Source: Larix kaempferi | Lineage: Eukaryota; Streptophyta; Pinopsida; Pinales; Pinaceae | Reading direction: 5' to 3' | NCBI GenBank assembly: GCA_027924585.1 | Contig: BSBM01000096.1 | Location: 1,488,001-1,552,000, forward strand | DNA length: 64,000 nucleotides | Shown here: positions 1-11,520 of the stretch, one piece after another | Layout: each line of letters opens with the position of its first letter | Numbering within the stretch: the stretch's first letter is position 1 | Made by a program: the position numbers and the translations under genes | Notes under the pieces: model-generated | The model's input: only the letters and a program-made list of their open reading frames with translations | What the model was told of the DNA's origin: nothing | The model's database searches: none

Positions 1-267
1 AGGAAAACAAAATGTGGTGGTAGAGAAGAAGACACTGAGGGCTTACTTTGTGCTATTTCCATTCTGCAATCTAATTGGGTGGAAGAAGCAAGGATAGAAT
101 GGAAACAAGATCAGAAGGCATGCAAGATAATTCAACAACTACAAGAGGACCAAAGTGCATTAGATAAATTTGAGCAAAACAATAATTCATTATGGTTCCA
201 GGATCTCCTATATTTATGTAAGCATTCCCAACTCAAACAGAAAGTCCTTTTCAAATGCACACTTCTA
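1..267 (+). pseudogene. Gypsy I pol fragment: RNase H end to integrase N-terminus
   Basis: One frame is open from base 1 to the insertion point at 267. It reads as the linker between RNase H and integrase of a plant Ty3/gypsy polyprotein, with the family-typical blocks KACKIIQQLQED and LYLCKHSQLKQKVL, and ends just before the integrase zinc-binding HHCC module. The same protein resumes in the matching codon phase at 7365, after a solo LTR that contains a LINE. The rest of pol, gag and the 5' LTR should lie left of the window. The element lies antisense inside a VPS18 intron. The frame is intact here, but later parts carry stops and a second insertion, so the copy is dead. Confidence 0.85.
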
Positions 268-319
268 TGTTATTAACACAAAATGGCAATATAGGAAAAT
301 ATTTAATAAATATTATATT
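268..319 (+). mobile_element. Left part of a solo LTR inserted in gypsy I integrase
   Basis: The integrase frame breaks at a TG dinucleotide (268-269) preceded by TTCTA (263-267). The far end at 7363-7364 is CA followed by TTCTC (7365-7369). This gives a TG...CA element with a 5-bp target duplication matching at 4 of 5 bases. Removing the insert and one duplication copy restores the integrase codon phase. The LTR is cut after about 52 bases by a LINE. Its exact junction with the LINE is uncertain because the sequence there is AT-rich. Confidence 0.7.
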
Positions 320-953
320 ATGAAGGTATGTCGAGCGGGTAAATATTTTATCCTCAGCGTGTGATGGAGAGAGTTGTGATCTCTACTGCTGAGTGTATGG
401 CAGAGAGATGCAACCCCTGTGTACTCTCTTTTCTGGTGTGAATACTATGCTCTGATGTTCAAGGTGAAATCGCTATGGTAGTCGTATAAAGGTTCAATAT
501 ATATATATATACTTTAAATATATATATATACAAATACTCTGTACTTATGTTTAGTGTGAATTCGCTGTAAGCGAATGTAGCCTTATGAAGGGGAGAGATA
601 TTCCTAAAATGCGACACCCTTACCTAGCTCGATGGTAGATGCTTGGTCTAGGGTTTCGCAGCCCGTAGGGGCTGCACCCTGCTAAACCCTACTGTGTAAT
701 GATAGTAGCTGCACAGTTCCCACTAATCGGCTTGTGCTATGATGCGGACGACTGCACGGAATACCACTCGACGGATGCAATGGACTATTCGTCGGATCCA
801 TCTGAAGGTAATACTATTTTTTACTCTCACCCGGAATTTATTTTTACACAAACCCTCTGAGTTCCTGCAGCGGTTTCCACGCCGATCATCTCTTTGCTGC
901 AACTGCTTGTCGAGGGCTCTGATGGTCTCTTAACAACTGGTGGGAAGAAATCG

Positions 954-2207
954 ATGGCGGCGCAAACACCCATGGACCACCAGTCTTCTTCTGGGGCCAG
1001 TATCCTACCAAGCGGTTTCGATCCGGATCTTCAAGCTTTGGTTTTCGAGGGTCCTCAACTTCAACACCCCAACTTACCCTTTGGCTATGCACTCGGTCAC
1101 ACTTCTCCCACCGCCTCCACGATCATTCATGCAGAACCACTGTCAGACGCATGGCCACCTGAAAACGCTGCTTTCTCTGAGCTCGGCATTAGTGGTTGGC
1201 CTCCTTTCGATTTCTCGGCTCCTTTTCACTACTCCTGCATTGTTGTAAACCCCATCTCCCCATTACCTGATGACTTTGTTAATTCCCTTCTCAACACTCC
1301 ACCCCATCCCAGTCCTCCCCCCACTGTTCACTACGCCGTTGGCTCTGATTCGGGCAGTCAGCCTTCCCCACCGTGCAGCAAGGAGATTTCCCCCATCAAC
1401 AAACAGAAAGGCAATTTCTTGAAGAGTGCTCGAGATTCCATTAATCTGGTCTGTGGGAAAAACGTTTCGGTTGCAAACACCCTACACATGGCGGAGACAG
1501 CCATTGTTGGGCGGGCTCAAGGGAAATATCCTCGCGCGGAGGAGTTGGATGGCTGGGCCACCACAAATTGGAATCAACTCTTCGACTATCAGCCAAAGGT
1601 AATGGTCTTGTCTCGCGGATGGTTCGTCTTTAAATTTCGTTCTCATGAGGATGCTCGGAGAGTTCTTGCTGCCCACTGGAGTTTGGGAAACACCCCTATT
1701 TTGTTCAAAGGTTGGACCCCGATGTTTGATGCGGATACTGAAAAATTCGACCTCATCCCTGTTTGGGTTCGTCTCCGGGGCTTACCCTGGGAGTTCTAGA
1801 ACACGGACTCTCTTCAGGACATTGGTAACGCACTGGGAGCGTTCATTGCTACTGATATGTCTTTTCTCCACACCAGGCTTTATTCGGTGGCCTGTATCCT
1901 GGTCTCGATAAATGTTCGCGAAGGACTTCATCCACATATCAATCTTACATGGGGTTTGGCACAGAGGGTTCAGAAGTTGGATTATGAAGGAATTCCTTTC
2001 CGTTGTCATCAGTGCCATGGGATTGGACACCTTGCAAAGCACTATCGCCTCTCTTTTCAACCAAAACTTGACAATACTCGCAAACATTCTGTTGGTTCGC
2101 GTACTGGCTTGGGGGAGAACTTGGAAAAAGACGACCGTTTTGTCACCACGGGATTGGGGAATTCACAGCCGCTTTCTTCAGGTAGTGTTCAAGCTGAGGA
2201 ACCATGA
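954..2207 (+). pseudogene. LINE ORF1, RNA-binding protein with zinc knuckle (one amber stop)
   Basis: ORF1 proteins of plant L1 elements bind the LINE transcript. The frame begins at ATG 954 and runs to TGA 2205-2207, interrupted by one TAG at 1797-1799 where the family has Trp (the protein resumes NTDSLQD in the same frame). Residues from about 150 to 330 resemble the DUF4283 region, with VWVRLRGLPWEF at its end. A CCHC knuckle follows as CHQCHGIGHLAKHY, in which the last ligand is Tyr instead of Cys. The N-terminal 150 residues are Pro/Ser rich. The stop and the lost zinc ligand mean the product would not work. Confidence 0.8.
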
Positions 2208-2747
2208 ACACTTTTGATGGCACCGGGCAACACACTCAATTGTCGCCTCGGTCCACTACGGCATCTACTATGGCTTCGACTATGGACTGCACAACGGTTT
2301 CTCGTGCAGCAACATCCACGGGTATGACCGAACAACTTGACCCTTATATCACCACTGTTGTTTCTAATTTTTTCTCTCTACATCTGGATACTAAGGGCTC
2401 TGCTGGCACCCCCCTACTGCTCCCCCTATTTCACATACTACCACCATCACCACCACCGTGCCGACCCCTCTTCCCTGGATTGCTCCTCGGAACTCACCCA
2501 TTGTGCTCCCCGCACCCTCGATTCGTTTTCATTTACGCACAAGGGACATTCCCACTTTGAACACTCATTCCCTGGGCTCGGGCTTGGGCTCAAATCCACC
2601 CCCCCATAAACTTCCCCGTGGTCGTGGAAGACCTTCCCTTTTTGCCTCCGCACAACAGCAAGCCATCCTGGATCTTACAGATGGCAAACAAAAATCAATC
2701 CTTGGGGCACTTAGAGCAGTGCACGCCACCCTGGGGTTCCCCCATGA

Positions 2748-5700
2748 AAATTTGGTCCTTTGACTGCAGGGGGTTGGCAAGTAAACCCAAAAAACTTGCC
2801 CTGCAAAGGCTGATTACTCTTCAACAGCCTGACATCTTTTTATTACAAGAAACCATGGGGTCAGATATTGACATCCTGGCCCTTCTCTCTTCTTCCTTCC
2901 CTACCTATGACTTCTCTGCTATCAGTGCTCGCGGTCATTCCGGGGGCCTTGCGACGAGATGGAAACGTTCTTTAATCAAGGTTCACAATTCCTAGGGCTT
3001 CTCCTTAAGACTGGGAGTCGAACTTCACCACTCTGGTCTCAACAGGGCCTTCAAAATCATCAACATCTATGGGCCCTACACTGAACGTGTTGCCTACTGG
3101 GAAGCCCTCATGAGGAACACCATGCTCTCTGGGGACATCACCATCATTGGGGGCGACCTGAATTTCACCATGGGCAATCATGAGATCTAGGGCCACCTTG
3201 CTCGGGGTGACGATCTGGCTAGTTTCTTTGCAAATATGTTACTCGACACTCATCTCATCGAGTACACCCCACCCACTCTGAAACCTACTTGGAACAACCA
3301 CAGAACTGGGGGAGACCACATCTCAAAGAGACTGGACCGTTTTCTTATTTCGGAAGCCCTGACGACTCAACCCCTCCAGTTGCGACAGTGGGTCAACTCT
3401 GGGGGTATCTCGGATCATCATCCCATATGTTTTGAGATTCAGGAGAATACCCGGAAACCGCCTAGCCCCTACAAACTCTGCACAGCCTGGCTTAAGGAGG
3501 ATGAAGTTGCTAACATCATCAAAAAGAACTGGATTCCCTTCCAGCACGATTCGGGTACTCATGCAGCACCTCACTTTGTCAAGAACCTCTCTAGGATAAA
3601 GAAACTTCTGAAGGATTTGTCTTTCAAAAAAATCGAAAAGGATACCATGGAACTATCCAAGGTCGAATTAGAACTGGCCGATCTACATGACAGAGAAGGA
3701 GGAGGTTTCGCCACGACGGACTCCACCACACAACTCAGAACCCTGGAAAGCAAGAGAAACAAGATCCTCCTTGAGAGGGAGGCTGTATGGAGACTTAAAA
3801 GCAGAGCTATCTAGTTGAACAACGGGGATGAAAACACAAAGTTCTTCCACGCTTATGCAAAAGGACAAAAGGCACAAAATACCATTTGGGAACTCTCGAA
3901 TGAAAATGGAGAAACCTTCTCCTCCTTCGAAGACCTAGCATCTCTGGGTTCTACACACTTCAAATCTCTTTTCTCGAATGATAATCGAGCAACGATTGCG
4001 GAAGTAATCAGAATTTCTCATTTTTTTTCCAAGAGCTGTTACAGATGAGGATAACTAGCATCTCATGGCAGAGATCATTGTTGAGAAGCTAAAAGCTACA
4101 CTCTTAAGTTTCCAAAAGGACAAGAGCCCAGGCCCGGATGGCTGGACTATTGAATTTTTCATTGAGTTTTTTGACATTATTGGAACTGATTTATTACATC
4201 TTGCTGAGGAATCCAAGCGCGGGGGACACATACATCCTCCACTCAACGCCACCTTCATAGCTCTTATTCCTAAATCCAACAAACCAGCTACTATGGATGA
4301 ATTTCGTCCCATCTCACTCTGCAATATCACATACAAAGTAGTGGCTAAAATCATGGCAAAGCGACTAAAATCTGCTCTCTCAAATTTTATTTCCAAAGAA
4401 CAGTTTGGTTTCCTGCTGAGCAGACAGATTCATGAAGCTATTGGGGTAGCTCAAGAAGGTCTTTACTCCCAAAAATCAAAGGGTATCAAGGGGGCAGTAA
4501 TCAAAATTGATCTCTCAAAGGCTTTTGACAGAGTAAGCTGGCTCTACCTTCATCTTCTCATAACACACCTTGGTTTCGATTATGCTTTCATCAAATGGAC
4601 TATGAGCTACATCACCACTGCTTCTTTTGCGGTACTAATCAATGGCTCCCCCACACATTTTTTCTGCGCGGAAAGAGGTCTCCAACAGGGCTGTCCTTTA
4701 TCCCCTCTTCTCTTCCTCCTGGTGGTTGAGGGACTCAGTAGGGCAATCAAAGATGCTATTCGTCAAGGCTCATTCCATGGTTTACAAATTACCACTCATT
4801 TTCGACTCACACCTACTTTTTGTTGATGACATTCTCATTTTCTGTGATGCGGAACAACAACTCAATACTCACTCTTTTCCAAGAAGCCATGGGTATGACC
4901 ATCAATATTCAATAATCCACCATCACTCTATACGGTCTATCTGCTGCTGAATATCTCAGGTATACTACCATCTTCCCTTTTGAATGTCTTCTCTTGGACG
5001 ATGGCCTCAAATACTTGGGCTTTCACTTAAAACCAAATGGCTAGAAAAAGAGTGACTGGAATTGGCTCATTGCCAAATTGGAAAAAAGAATCCTGCTATG
5101 GAGCCACCGATGGCTATCCAGGGCTGGTCGGCTGGTCCTTGTAAAGTCTGTTCTTGAAGCCATACCTGTATACTGGATGTCACTGGCCTGGATCCCCAAG
5201 GGCATCAAGGACAGGGCTAGGAAACTCTGCTTCCGATTCCTATGGTCTAGACATGCGGAAAACTCCATCACCCCATGGGTCAAATGGGAGAGAATTGCAA
5301 TGCCTAAGTCTCTGGGGGGCTGGGGACTAAAACACATCCATACCTTTGCCACCTCTCTTGCAGCAAAGGCGGGCTGGAGGCTGCTTACAACTACAAATCT
5401 GTGGACTGAGGTAGTGACTCAAAAATATATAGCTCCATTATCCATTCTCAACTGGATTCGGAATCCTTCAAAACCCAGAACAGGGTTGTCGGTAATATGG
5501 AAAGCGGTGCTGGAATCTCTACTGCTCATCTCTCAAGGTCTTGCTTGGAAAGTGGGGTCTAGAACACAGATCCGCATTGGCTCTAATCCCTGGATTGGTT
5601 TCCAAAATAGGCATACACTTCCAGCCCCACTCATACACTTCCTACATCAGAATGGTTTTTTTCACCAATCTCAAATTGTTGATCCACTTACTACCAGTAT

Positions 5701-6915
5701 CTGGCAACAAGGCTGGGTCACTGCTGAGGCTTTACATATTCTAGCGGATCTACACAACCATTGGGAAAATTACATTCTAACACTGCATTTGTCACATGCC
5801 CATATCTCTGACAATACTGACGAACTTATGTAGATACCAGCCTCAAATGGTAAATATGCACCAAAACTGGGATACAGATACTTAATGGAACTCAAACAAC
5901 AACTGATGGAGCCGAATTGGTGGTGGCAAACTGTATGGAAAGCACAGTGCCCAAACAAGTCAAAAAATTTCATGTGGTGTGCCCTCGCGAATCGTATCCC
6001 CACCTGGGATCGTATCAAAAATAAACATATTGAAGGACTGGGCTGGTGTATCCTCTGCAAACAGGCTGATGAAAACATTACACATATTTTTATGGACTGC
6101 TCATTTTCTAAGAATATTTGGTTGGAGTTGAAACACACTCACCCCTCGGCAGACCTTTGGAGTGGACAAACATTAGAAAATGCATGGAAATTTTGGATCG
6201 ATTCACCTAACACCACAACTATCAGAGCTCTTCCCTTAATAGTCATTTGGGGCATCTGGCTTGCCTGTAACCAATTGATCTTCTGCAGCAAAAGCACTAT
6301 CCCTTTTGTTTTGATCGGCCACTCCCTCTCGATTCTCTCACACTTCCCACAAGTTGATCCCACCCCTTCCCTTCGTCTTCCCATTGATGAAATTATAACC
6401 TCCAACACCCCCTGGGCTTATTTTGACAGTGCGTCCCAAAACAGTATCTGCGGGGGAGGAGCCATTCTGTATCTCTCTACCACACACTACTACAAGCTCC
6501 ATATGGACCTTGGTAGAGGCACAAACAATTATGCTGAGCTTCTTGCGCTCAAACTTCTGCTTCTTTTTGCATTGGAAACACGCTGCACGCATCCTTGAAG
6601 ACTTGCACGCATCTGCAAGTCTTCGGAGATTCCATGATCATTAATAAATGGATACAAAAAACACAACAATGCCACCATTTGCTACTACACACAATCCTTG
6701 AGGACACTCTCAGAATCGTCGCATTGTTTGACAGTTTCATTTGCACTCATGTTTTCAGGGAACGCAACGTGGATGCGGACCTACTATCAAAGCAGGGGTT
6801 GACTCTTCCGCATGGACAATGGCGGATCGCAGAAAACATCAAAATGACATTTTTCATGAATATTTTCACAGACCTTTTATCGAAGGTCCTAACCTGCAAT
6901 AATCTACAATTTTGA
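2748..6915 (+). pseudogene. LINE ORF2: endonuclease, reverse transcriptase, zf-RVT, RNase H (decayed)
   Basis: ORF2 nicks the target and copies the LINE RNA. The APE-like endonuclease starts near 2748 (FDCRGLAS, LLQETMG, GGDLNF, LDRFLIS, SDHHPI). Reverse transcriptase spans about 4080-4860 (SPGPDGW, FRPISLCNITYK, IDLSKAFDRVSW, QQGCPLSPLLF, FVDDILIF). A zf-RVT domain lies at about 5885-6130 and an RNase H at about 6420-6820 (YFDSAS, NYAELLAL, GDS, ERNVDADLLS). In-frame TAG codons occur at 2993, 3188, 3812, 4056, 5042 and 5831. Frame shifts lie near 4021-4028 (a T-run), near 4790, in the scrambled stretch 4870-5040, and near 6590 beside a short duplication. A start in this frame could also be as far upstream as 2618. 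Confidence 0.85.
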
Positions 6916-7165
6916 ACAACATTCCCCTCTTTCAGATCGACACTTTCTACAGTGACACGGAACTGGTTCTTTCTTCTATTCATAGCAATGCATTTCAGAT
7001 GGATATATTATGTATCCCACCGGATCGAAACATATATTTCTGCATATTTTTTGGACACACGAGCTGAAAAGCTCATTTTTGAAAAAGCTCTCAGAAGCTT
7101 TTATACAATATGTAATTTGATTTTGCTTAAATGAAATTACGCTTTTTTCCTTGGAAAAAAAAAAA

Positions 7166-7364
7166 TTAATTATATATTATTGTAATATTGATGAGGTATT
7201 TTTATAAGGTCATGACCTTATGTGAAAGGTCACCATCAAGCCTATATATATTAGGCCATTCTTATTGTATTCATTCATCATATTTTTATTCAATAAATCT
7301 ATATATTTATATATATTTCTTGGTAAATCCAATAATACGATTTTAAAGTTCCTGCTACGCTACA
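7166..7364 (+). mobile_element. Right part of the solo LTR
   Basis: After the LINE A-run the LTR continues to CA at 7363-7364. It shows a TATA-like CTATATATATTAGG (about 7240) and an AATAAA-type signal in TTCAATAAATC (about 7288), as expected for an LTR promoter and polyadenylation site. Without the LINE the LTR would be about 250 bp. No matching second LTR or internal region is present, so this is a solo LTR. The element's superfamily cannot be told. Confidence 0.65.
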
Positions 7365-7828
7365 TTCTCCTATAAGAGGGCATTCAAGGTTCTTGAAAAT
7401 TACCAAGGATCAAGAAGCATCTTTTCTGGGAAGGTTTTAAAACTGATGTCCAAAAGTTTGTGGCAAAATGTTTAGTTTTCCAACAAAATAAGAGAGAAAC
7501 AATCAAGACACGAGGTCCTCTACAGCCATTAGCCATACCAAGTCAACACTGGGAAGAGGTCTCAATGGATTTTATCACAAATATAGCAAATTTTGAAGGA
7601 AAGAATGTCATCATGATATAGGTGGATCGTATCACAAAGTATGCTCATTCACGTGCTCTTTCTCATCCTTTTAAAGCAAGTACAATAGATGCAACAATCA
7701 TTCATGGAAAGAATTCATAAGCTACATGGAATCCCCAAGACCAATGTAAGTGATAGCGATCCAATTTTCACCAGTAATTTTTGGAAGGAAATATTTCTTG
7801 TTTGGGCACTCAATTGGCTCACAGCTCC
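7365..7828 (+). pseudogene. Gypsy I integrase, zinc module and catalytic core start
   Basis: This continues the frame interrupted at 267. It begins within the HHCC zinc module (GHS..FL, then the region normally holding the Cys pair) and goes on into the core (MDFITN, VDRITKY, then DSDPIFTSNFWKE around 7758-7796, which holds the second catalytic Asp). A TAG lies in the frame near 7618 and small indels shift it, for example around 7480-7560. Similarity stops at 7828 inside the segment before the catalytic Glu, because a second element is inserted there. Confidence 0.8.
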
Positions 7829-8253
7829 TGTTAACATTGTTAATTTTTGGTGCAGCTGCGAGACCCATTCTCAGAGAGAATGGTACCCTAGTCAGTTAAC
7901 TAGGGTTCCTGGTCATGTTAACCAGGCAGAGTAATGAGTAAGACCCTAGAAGGTACCCTAGGGCCCCCAGCTGTCTCCTGGGGTTCTTGGTCGAGGACCA
8001 AGCAGTTGGATGCCATGGCAAAGTCCCTAGCATGTAGCTAGGGCCCCTATTTGTCTCTAGGGTATTCTGGTCTGGGACCAGACAGTTTCTTGGTCGAGGA
8101 CCAAGCAGATCCTGCAGGTTGAGACAGAGACATCCTAGGTCCTGCAGATGGTTGATCAACATTCAGTCTAGGACTGAATGCTCAGCTGGAGGCTGAGGAC
8201 CATTCTCTGGGAGAATGGAGAACCTGGTCATGGACCAGATGGTTGATCAACAT

Positions 8254-8421
8254 GACCCAGTCTGGGACTGGGAACTCGGCCTGGGGCTGAGAGCCATTCC
8301 TTGAGAACGGAGGCACCTGGTCAGTTACCAGGATATTGACCCAGTCTGGGACTGGGAACTCAGCCTGGGGCTGAGAGCCATTCCTTGAGAATGGAGGCAC
8401 TTGGTCAGTTACCAAGATTAT
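8254..8421. repeat. 84-bp tandem duplication
   Basis: Two adjacent copies start at 8254 and 8338, both beginning GACCCAGTCTGGGACTGGGA, with a few substitutions. A partial third relative lies just before, at about 8190-8250. The units are full of short inverted repeats such as CCAGTCTGGGACTGG. The patch lies within the LTR-like insert. Confidence 0.85.
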
Positions 8422-8810
8422 GATGTGTGATGTCCTCTTCTCCTAGGTCTTCGAGATGGATGAGTTGGTTGGTCTTCTCAAGGGACTGGCCACCCCTTGT
8501 GGAAACTACTAACATTGGACCTAAGGAGCAGTTGAGAGGACCACATGATCACATCATCTGTGTGAACCCTTCCATTATACAATGATGATGAACTTTCAGG
8601 TTATATGGAACATTTGTACATTTGAGAGAGAGATGACTGGTTGTACCTTTCCACCTTGGGTGATTTACTTTTGGTCCTTGCACCTTGTTGTTTATTAAGT
8701 CTTGTGGTACCCTGTCTTTGATTTGTGGTAAATAGGGTCATTGACCCACCTTCTATTTATACCACCTTTGTTGTTTTAGTCTTATGGGTACTAGTCCACT
8801 TTATGTGACT

Positions 8811-8933
8811 CTTTTATTTTTTATTTATTTTTATTTATTTTTTATTTTTTATTTTATCTCTTTTTTATTTTTTATTTTTTATTTTTTTTTTTTTATATTT
8901 TATCTTTTATTTATTTTATATTTTTATTTTTAT

Positions 8934-8970
<37 letters not shown>

Positions 8971-9041
8971 TATTTTTATTTTTATATATATTTTTATTTT
9001 TATTTTTATATATATATTTTATTTTATTTTTATTCCTCCCT
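8811..9041. repeat. T-rich and TA low-complexity tract
   Basis: This is a run of TTTATTTTT-type sequence with a TA dinucleotide tract at about 8939-8966 and TATATA blocks after it. An apparent open frame of Phe/Tyr/Ile codons here comes from the composition and is not a gene. Confidence 0.9.
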
Positions 9042-9360
9042 AAATCTATGGAATCCTAATTTAAAGGATTTATTTAATAATCTTTCTAGAAGTTTTAAGC
9101 TTCTATATATTGAAGTCTTTCCTCCTCACTTTTAGTGTGTGTGTAGACTCTACATCTCAGATTGGTCTGATCTCTGCTTGACGTCATGGCTTCTAGGTTA
9201 CATGTTGATTGCTTGTTGAGGCTACTCACCTGTTATAGCCCAGATCTGATTATTTTGATGATTTAAGGAATGAAGTGAAGGCCCTATTGCTGGTTCCATC
9301 TCTGTGGAGACTCGATCTACCTGGTATAGCCCTGGTTAAGGTTCAGCCTGGTTGTTGAAG

Positions 9361-9590
9361 TTTTTCTGAGGTCTGATATGTCACTAATGAAGTCTGATCT
9401 GCTTTCTCTAGCTTAACAGAGATCTGATCTGCTGTTATCAAGTCTGATCTGCCTGAATGTGAACCCGATCTACTAGTTAAAGGTCCGATCTGCTACTATA
9501 TGTTCCTATCTGCTTCTATATGTCCTGATCTGCTCTTTCTGGTTCATCTGAGTTTCGGTCTGCTTCTGAGAACTCTGATCTGCCCTCAAA
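9361..9590. repeat. Dispersed TCTGATCTGC-type repeats
   Basis: The decamer TCTGATCTGC and close variants (CCGATCTGC, CTGATCTGC, CGATCTAC) recur about every 20-30 bases through this stretch. The related GATCTGAT is also seen from about 9165. They lie inside the LTR-like insert downstream of its putative TATA box. Confidence 0.7.
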
Positions 9591-9743
9591 TTTACTCACT
9601 GAGAAGGCCGTGACCCTTAGACTCAGTTGTGAGTCCTAACTATGCCTGCTGGCTACTGTTTTGAGGAGGCCATGAGGCCTAGGGTCAGACCTTGACTGTT
9701 TTTGTGAAGGCCGTTAGGCCTAGAGTCAGACTTTGTCTGCTTC

Positions 9744-9830
9744 TGTGGGTATATTTGTGTGGTGTTTAATCTACTTGCTGTGGGTATATTTGTGTGGTGT
9801 TTAATCTACTTACTGTGGGTATATTTGAAG
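9744..9830. repeat. 35-bp tandem repeat, about 2.5 copies
   Basis: Copies start at 9744, 9779 and 9814 with TGTGGGTATATTTG. The first two are almost identical and the third is truncated. Confidence 0.9.
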
Positions 9831-10402
9831 TGGCTGTAACCCTCATTGATTTGATCACATGTGTTAAGGTCTTCTTCTTGTTGACTGTTCTACTGCTGAG
9901 ACTTACCTTGACCAGATTGTTGAGATTTGATCTTTATGTTGGTCTTGATTGTGATTATCACTGTGTTTCTGACTGTCATTGACTATTTGGTTTTACCTCT
10001 GCCCTGCCATCTCTCTCTCTCTGACATGTACTACCCTCTTGTAGGGTCTGTTAGTTTCCAGATTTGGCTGGCCTCTCTGAGGCACAGTGTTAACTGAAAG
10101 TAAGTAACTCTTCTGAGTATTTTATAGGAAGGATCCCACACACAGGTAAGTATCTTCTCTTTTATTATTAGTTATTCTACGTTACATGCTGCTGAAGATT
10201 AACTTAGCACAGTGACCTAATGGGTAGTGTTAAAAGTACTTTAACATAGTGACCCGAGAGTGCTAAAGACATGAAATTTATGTTATGATAGTTTTACTAC
10301 TGCATTATTTAATATTCGATATTTGTAAATGTTTATTAAATGTATTTTCTGCATTAGAATATGATGAATTGTTATTTTTCTGTACAAAACCCTAACTTGA
10401 CA

Positions 10403-11200
10403 AAAATTCAACAAACATCCTCCATCTAATGGGAAAACTGAGATTGTGAATAAATGTCTAGAAGGGTATCTTCTTTGCTTTATATCCGATAAACAAACAC
10501 AATGGATCAAGTGGTTTCCCTTGGCAGAATGGTGGTACAACACATCCTTGCATACTTCAGCAAAAATATCACCATTTATGGTACTTTATGGCTATCATCC
10601 TTCATCCATCACATCATCCTTGAAAGAGAGAGCTAAGTTTCAAGCAATGGAGGATCACATAAAACACCAACAAGAGGTTCTCCAACTATTTAAAGAAAAC
10701 TTGGTTATAGCACAAAATAGGATGAAAAAATAAGTAGATCAACATCATAGTGAAAGAAAATTCAAAGTGGTGGATTGGGTATTTTTGAGGCTACAACCAT
10801 ACAAACAAATGTCCCTCAAGCAACAAAAGAAAGTCAATAAATTAGCACCCAAGTACATGGTCCCTATAAAGTGTTGCAAAGGATTGGAAGGATGGCTTAC
10901 AAATTGGAGTTTCCTCCATCTTCACATGTACATCCAGTCTTCCATGTTTCTTGCCTAAGAAGGGTAATCGACGACAAGATCCCAGTTCAGACTAATTTAC
11001 CACAGATTGATGAATAAGGGGAATTCATACTAGAACCTTAAACAATTCTCGAAACACTGATCAAGCAACTGTGAAATTGAGCAATTATTGAGAACCTCAA
11101 CAAGTGGAAGAACTTGCCAATAAGACAGACAACATGGGAAGATGAGTTCTACATGCAGAAACATTCACAATTAATCAAGTGTTGAGGACAACACTTGTTT
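10403..11200 (+). pseudogene. Gypsy I integrase C-terminus and chromodomain
   Basis: Integrase resumes at about 10411 (KTEIVNKCLEG, whose Glu is the third catalytic residue), then WWYNTSLHTSAK, the YGYHP motif and the C-terminal GPY/F-type region (VFLRLQPYKQMSLKQQKK). A chromodomain-like tail follows (KWKNLPI ... TWEDEF, about 11095-11150). Stops are frequent, for example the TAA after RMKK near 10731 and several after 10990. This places gypsy I among chromodomain gypsy elements, whose chromodomain is thought to guide insertion toward heterochromatin. Confidence 0.85.
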
Positions 11201-11212
11201 GAAGGGGAGGGG
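11201..11212 (+). other. Polypurine tract of gypsy I
   Basis: GAAGGGGAGGGG lies directly before the 3' LTR and primes plus-strand DNA synthesis. Confidence 0.75.
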
Positions 11213-11520
11213 CATTTTAAGCCATGGATATTGGGACATGTCTATTATTATATTAGTATTGTGTTTATTGGTTGGCTAGGACCTTAATTGTATTTGTATG
11301 GTAGGTTAGGACCTTGATTGTAATTGTACCCTCACTCCTCTATATAGCAAGGAGACCTAGTTTTAGAGATCATCTCAACTTGTCTTGTGCTTTTGATATA
11401 TTATAAAAGGAGGTTGCCCCCTCAAAGAATCTTCATATTCATCTCTTTATTTCATTCTCGAGGCAATGGGTTACTCTCTCTTTCTAATTTTACGCTATTT
11501 TGTGAATTTGGTGCACAACA
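11213..11520 (+). mobile_element. 3' LTR of gypsy I
   Basis: The LTR follows the polypurine tract. Its expected TG start looks mutated (TTTTAAGCC), and it ends near GTGCACAACA at 11520. It has a TATA-like CTATATAGCAAGG at about 11340. Downstream it carries an 18-base block (11406-11423) shared with the LTRs of gypsy II, so the two families are related. Host VPS18 intron follows. The 5' LTR must lie left of the window. Confidence 0.7.

Larger units (their letters stand above)
320..7165 (+). mobile_element. Near full-length L1-type LINE, inserted in a solo LTR
   Basis: This is a non-LTR retrotransposon with a 5' leader, an ORF1 (954-2207), an ORF2 (about 2748-6915) and a terminal A-run (7155-7165). 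The order of an ORF1 with a zinc knuckle, then endonuclease, reverse transcriptase, zf-RVT and RNase H is that of plant L1 elements with a C-terminal RNase H. Flanks at about 305-321 and 7167-7181 are similar AT-rich strings that may be a decayed target duplication. The leader (about 320-950) has no gene and contains a TA microsatellite near 495-530. Seven in-frame stops and at least four frame breaks make it inactive. Confidence 0.85.
7829..10402 (+). mobile_element. Second insert in gypsy I integrase, solo-LTR-like, about 2.6 kb
   Basis: Integrase similarity breaks at 7828 and resumes at about 10411. The insert begins TGTTAACATTG and may end TTGACA at 10402, which would be LTR-style TG...CA ends. 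No 5-bp target duplication could be confirmed, so the right edge is good only to about 10 bases. It has no coding capacity. A TATA-like CTATTTATACC near 8752 would fit an LTR promoter. It is built of several repeat patches listed separately. Its strand as an LTR is inferred only from that TATA. It could be a solo LTR of a long-LTR family or another non-coding element. Confidence 0.5.

Noticed and set aside
690-720. Telomere-like CTAAACCCTA
   Set aside because: A single copy in the LINE leader, with no tandem array.
1857-2207. Separate zinc-knuckle gene
   Set aside because: It is in the same frame as LINE ORF1 after the TAG at 1797, so it is the second half of that ORF.
8784-9059. 91-codon Phe/Tyr-rich open frame
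   Set aside because: It comes from the T-rich and TA tract.
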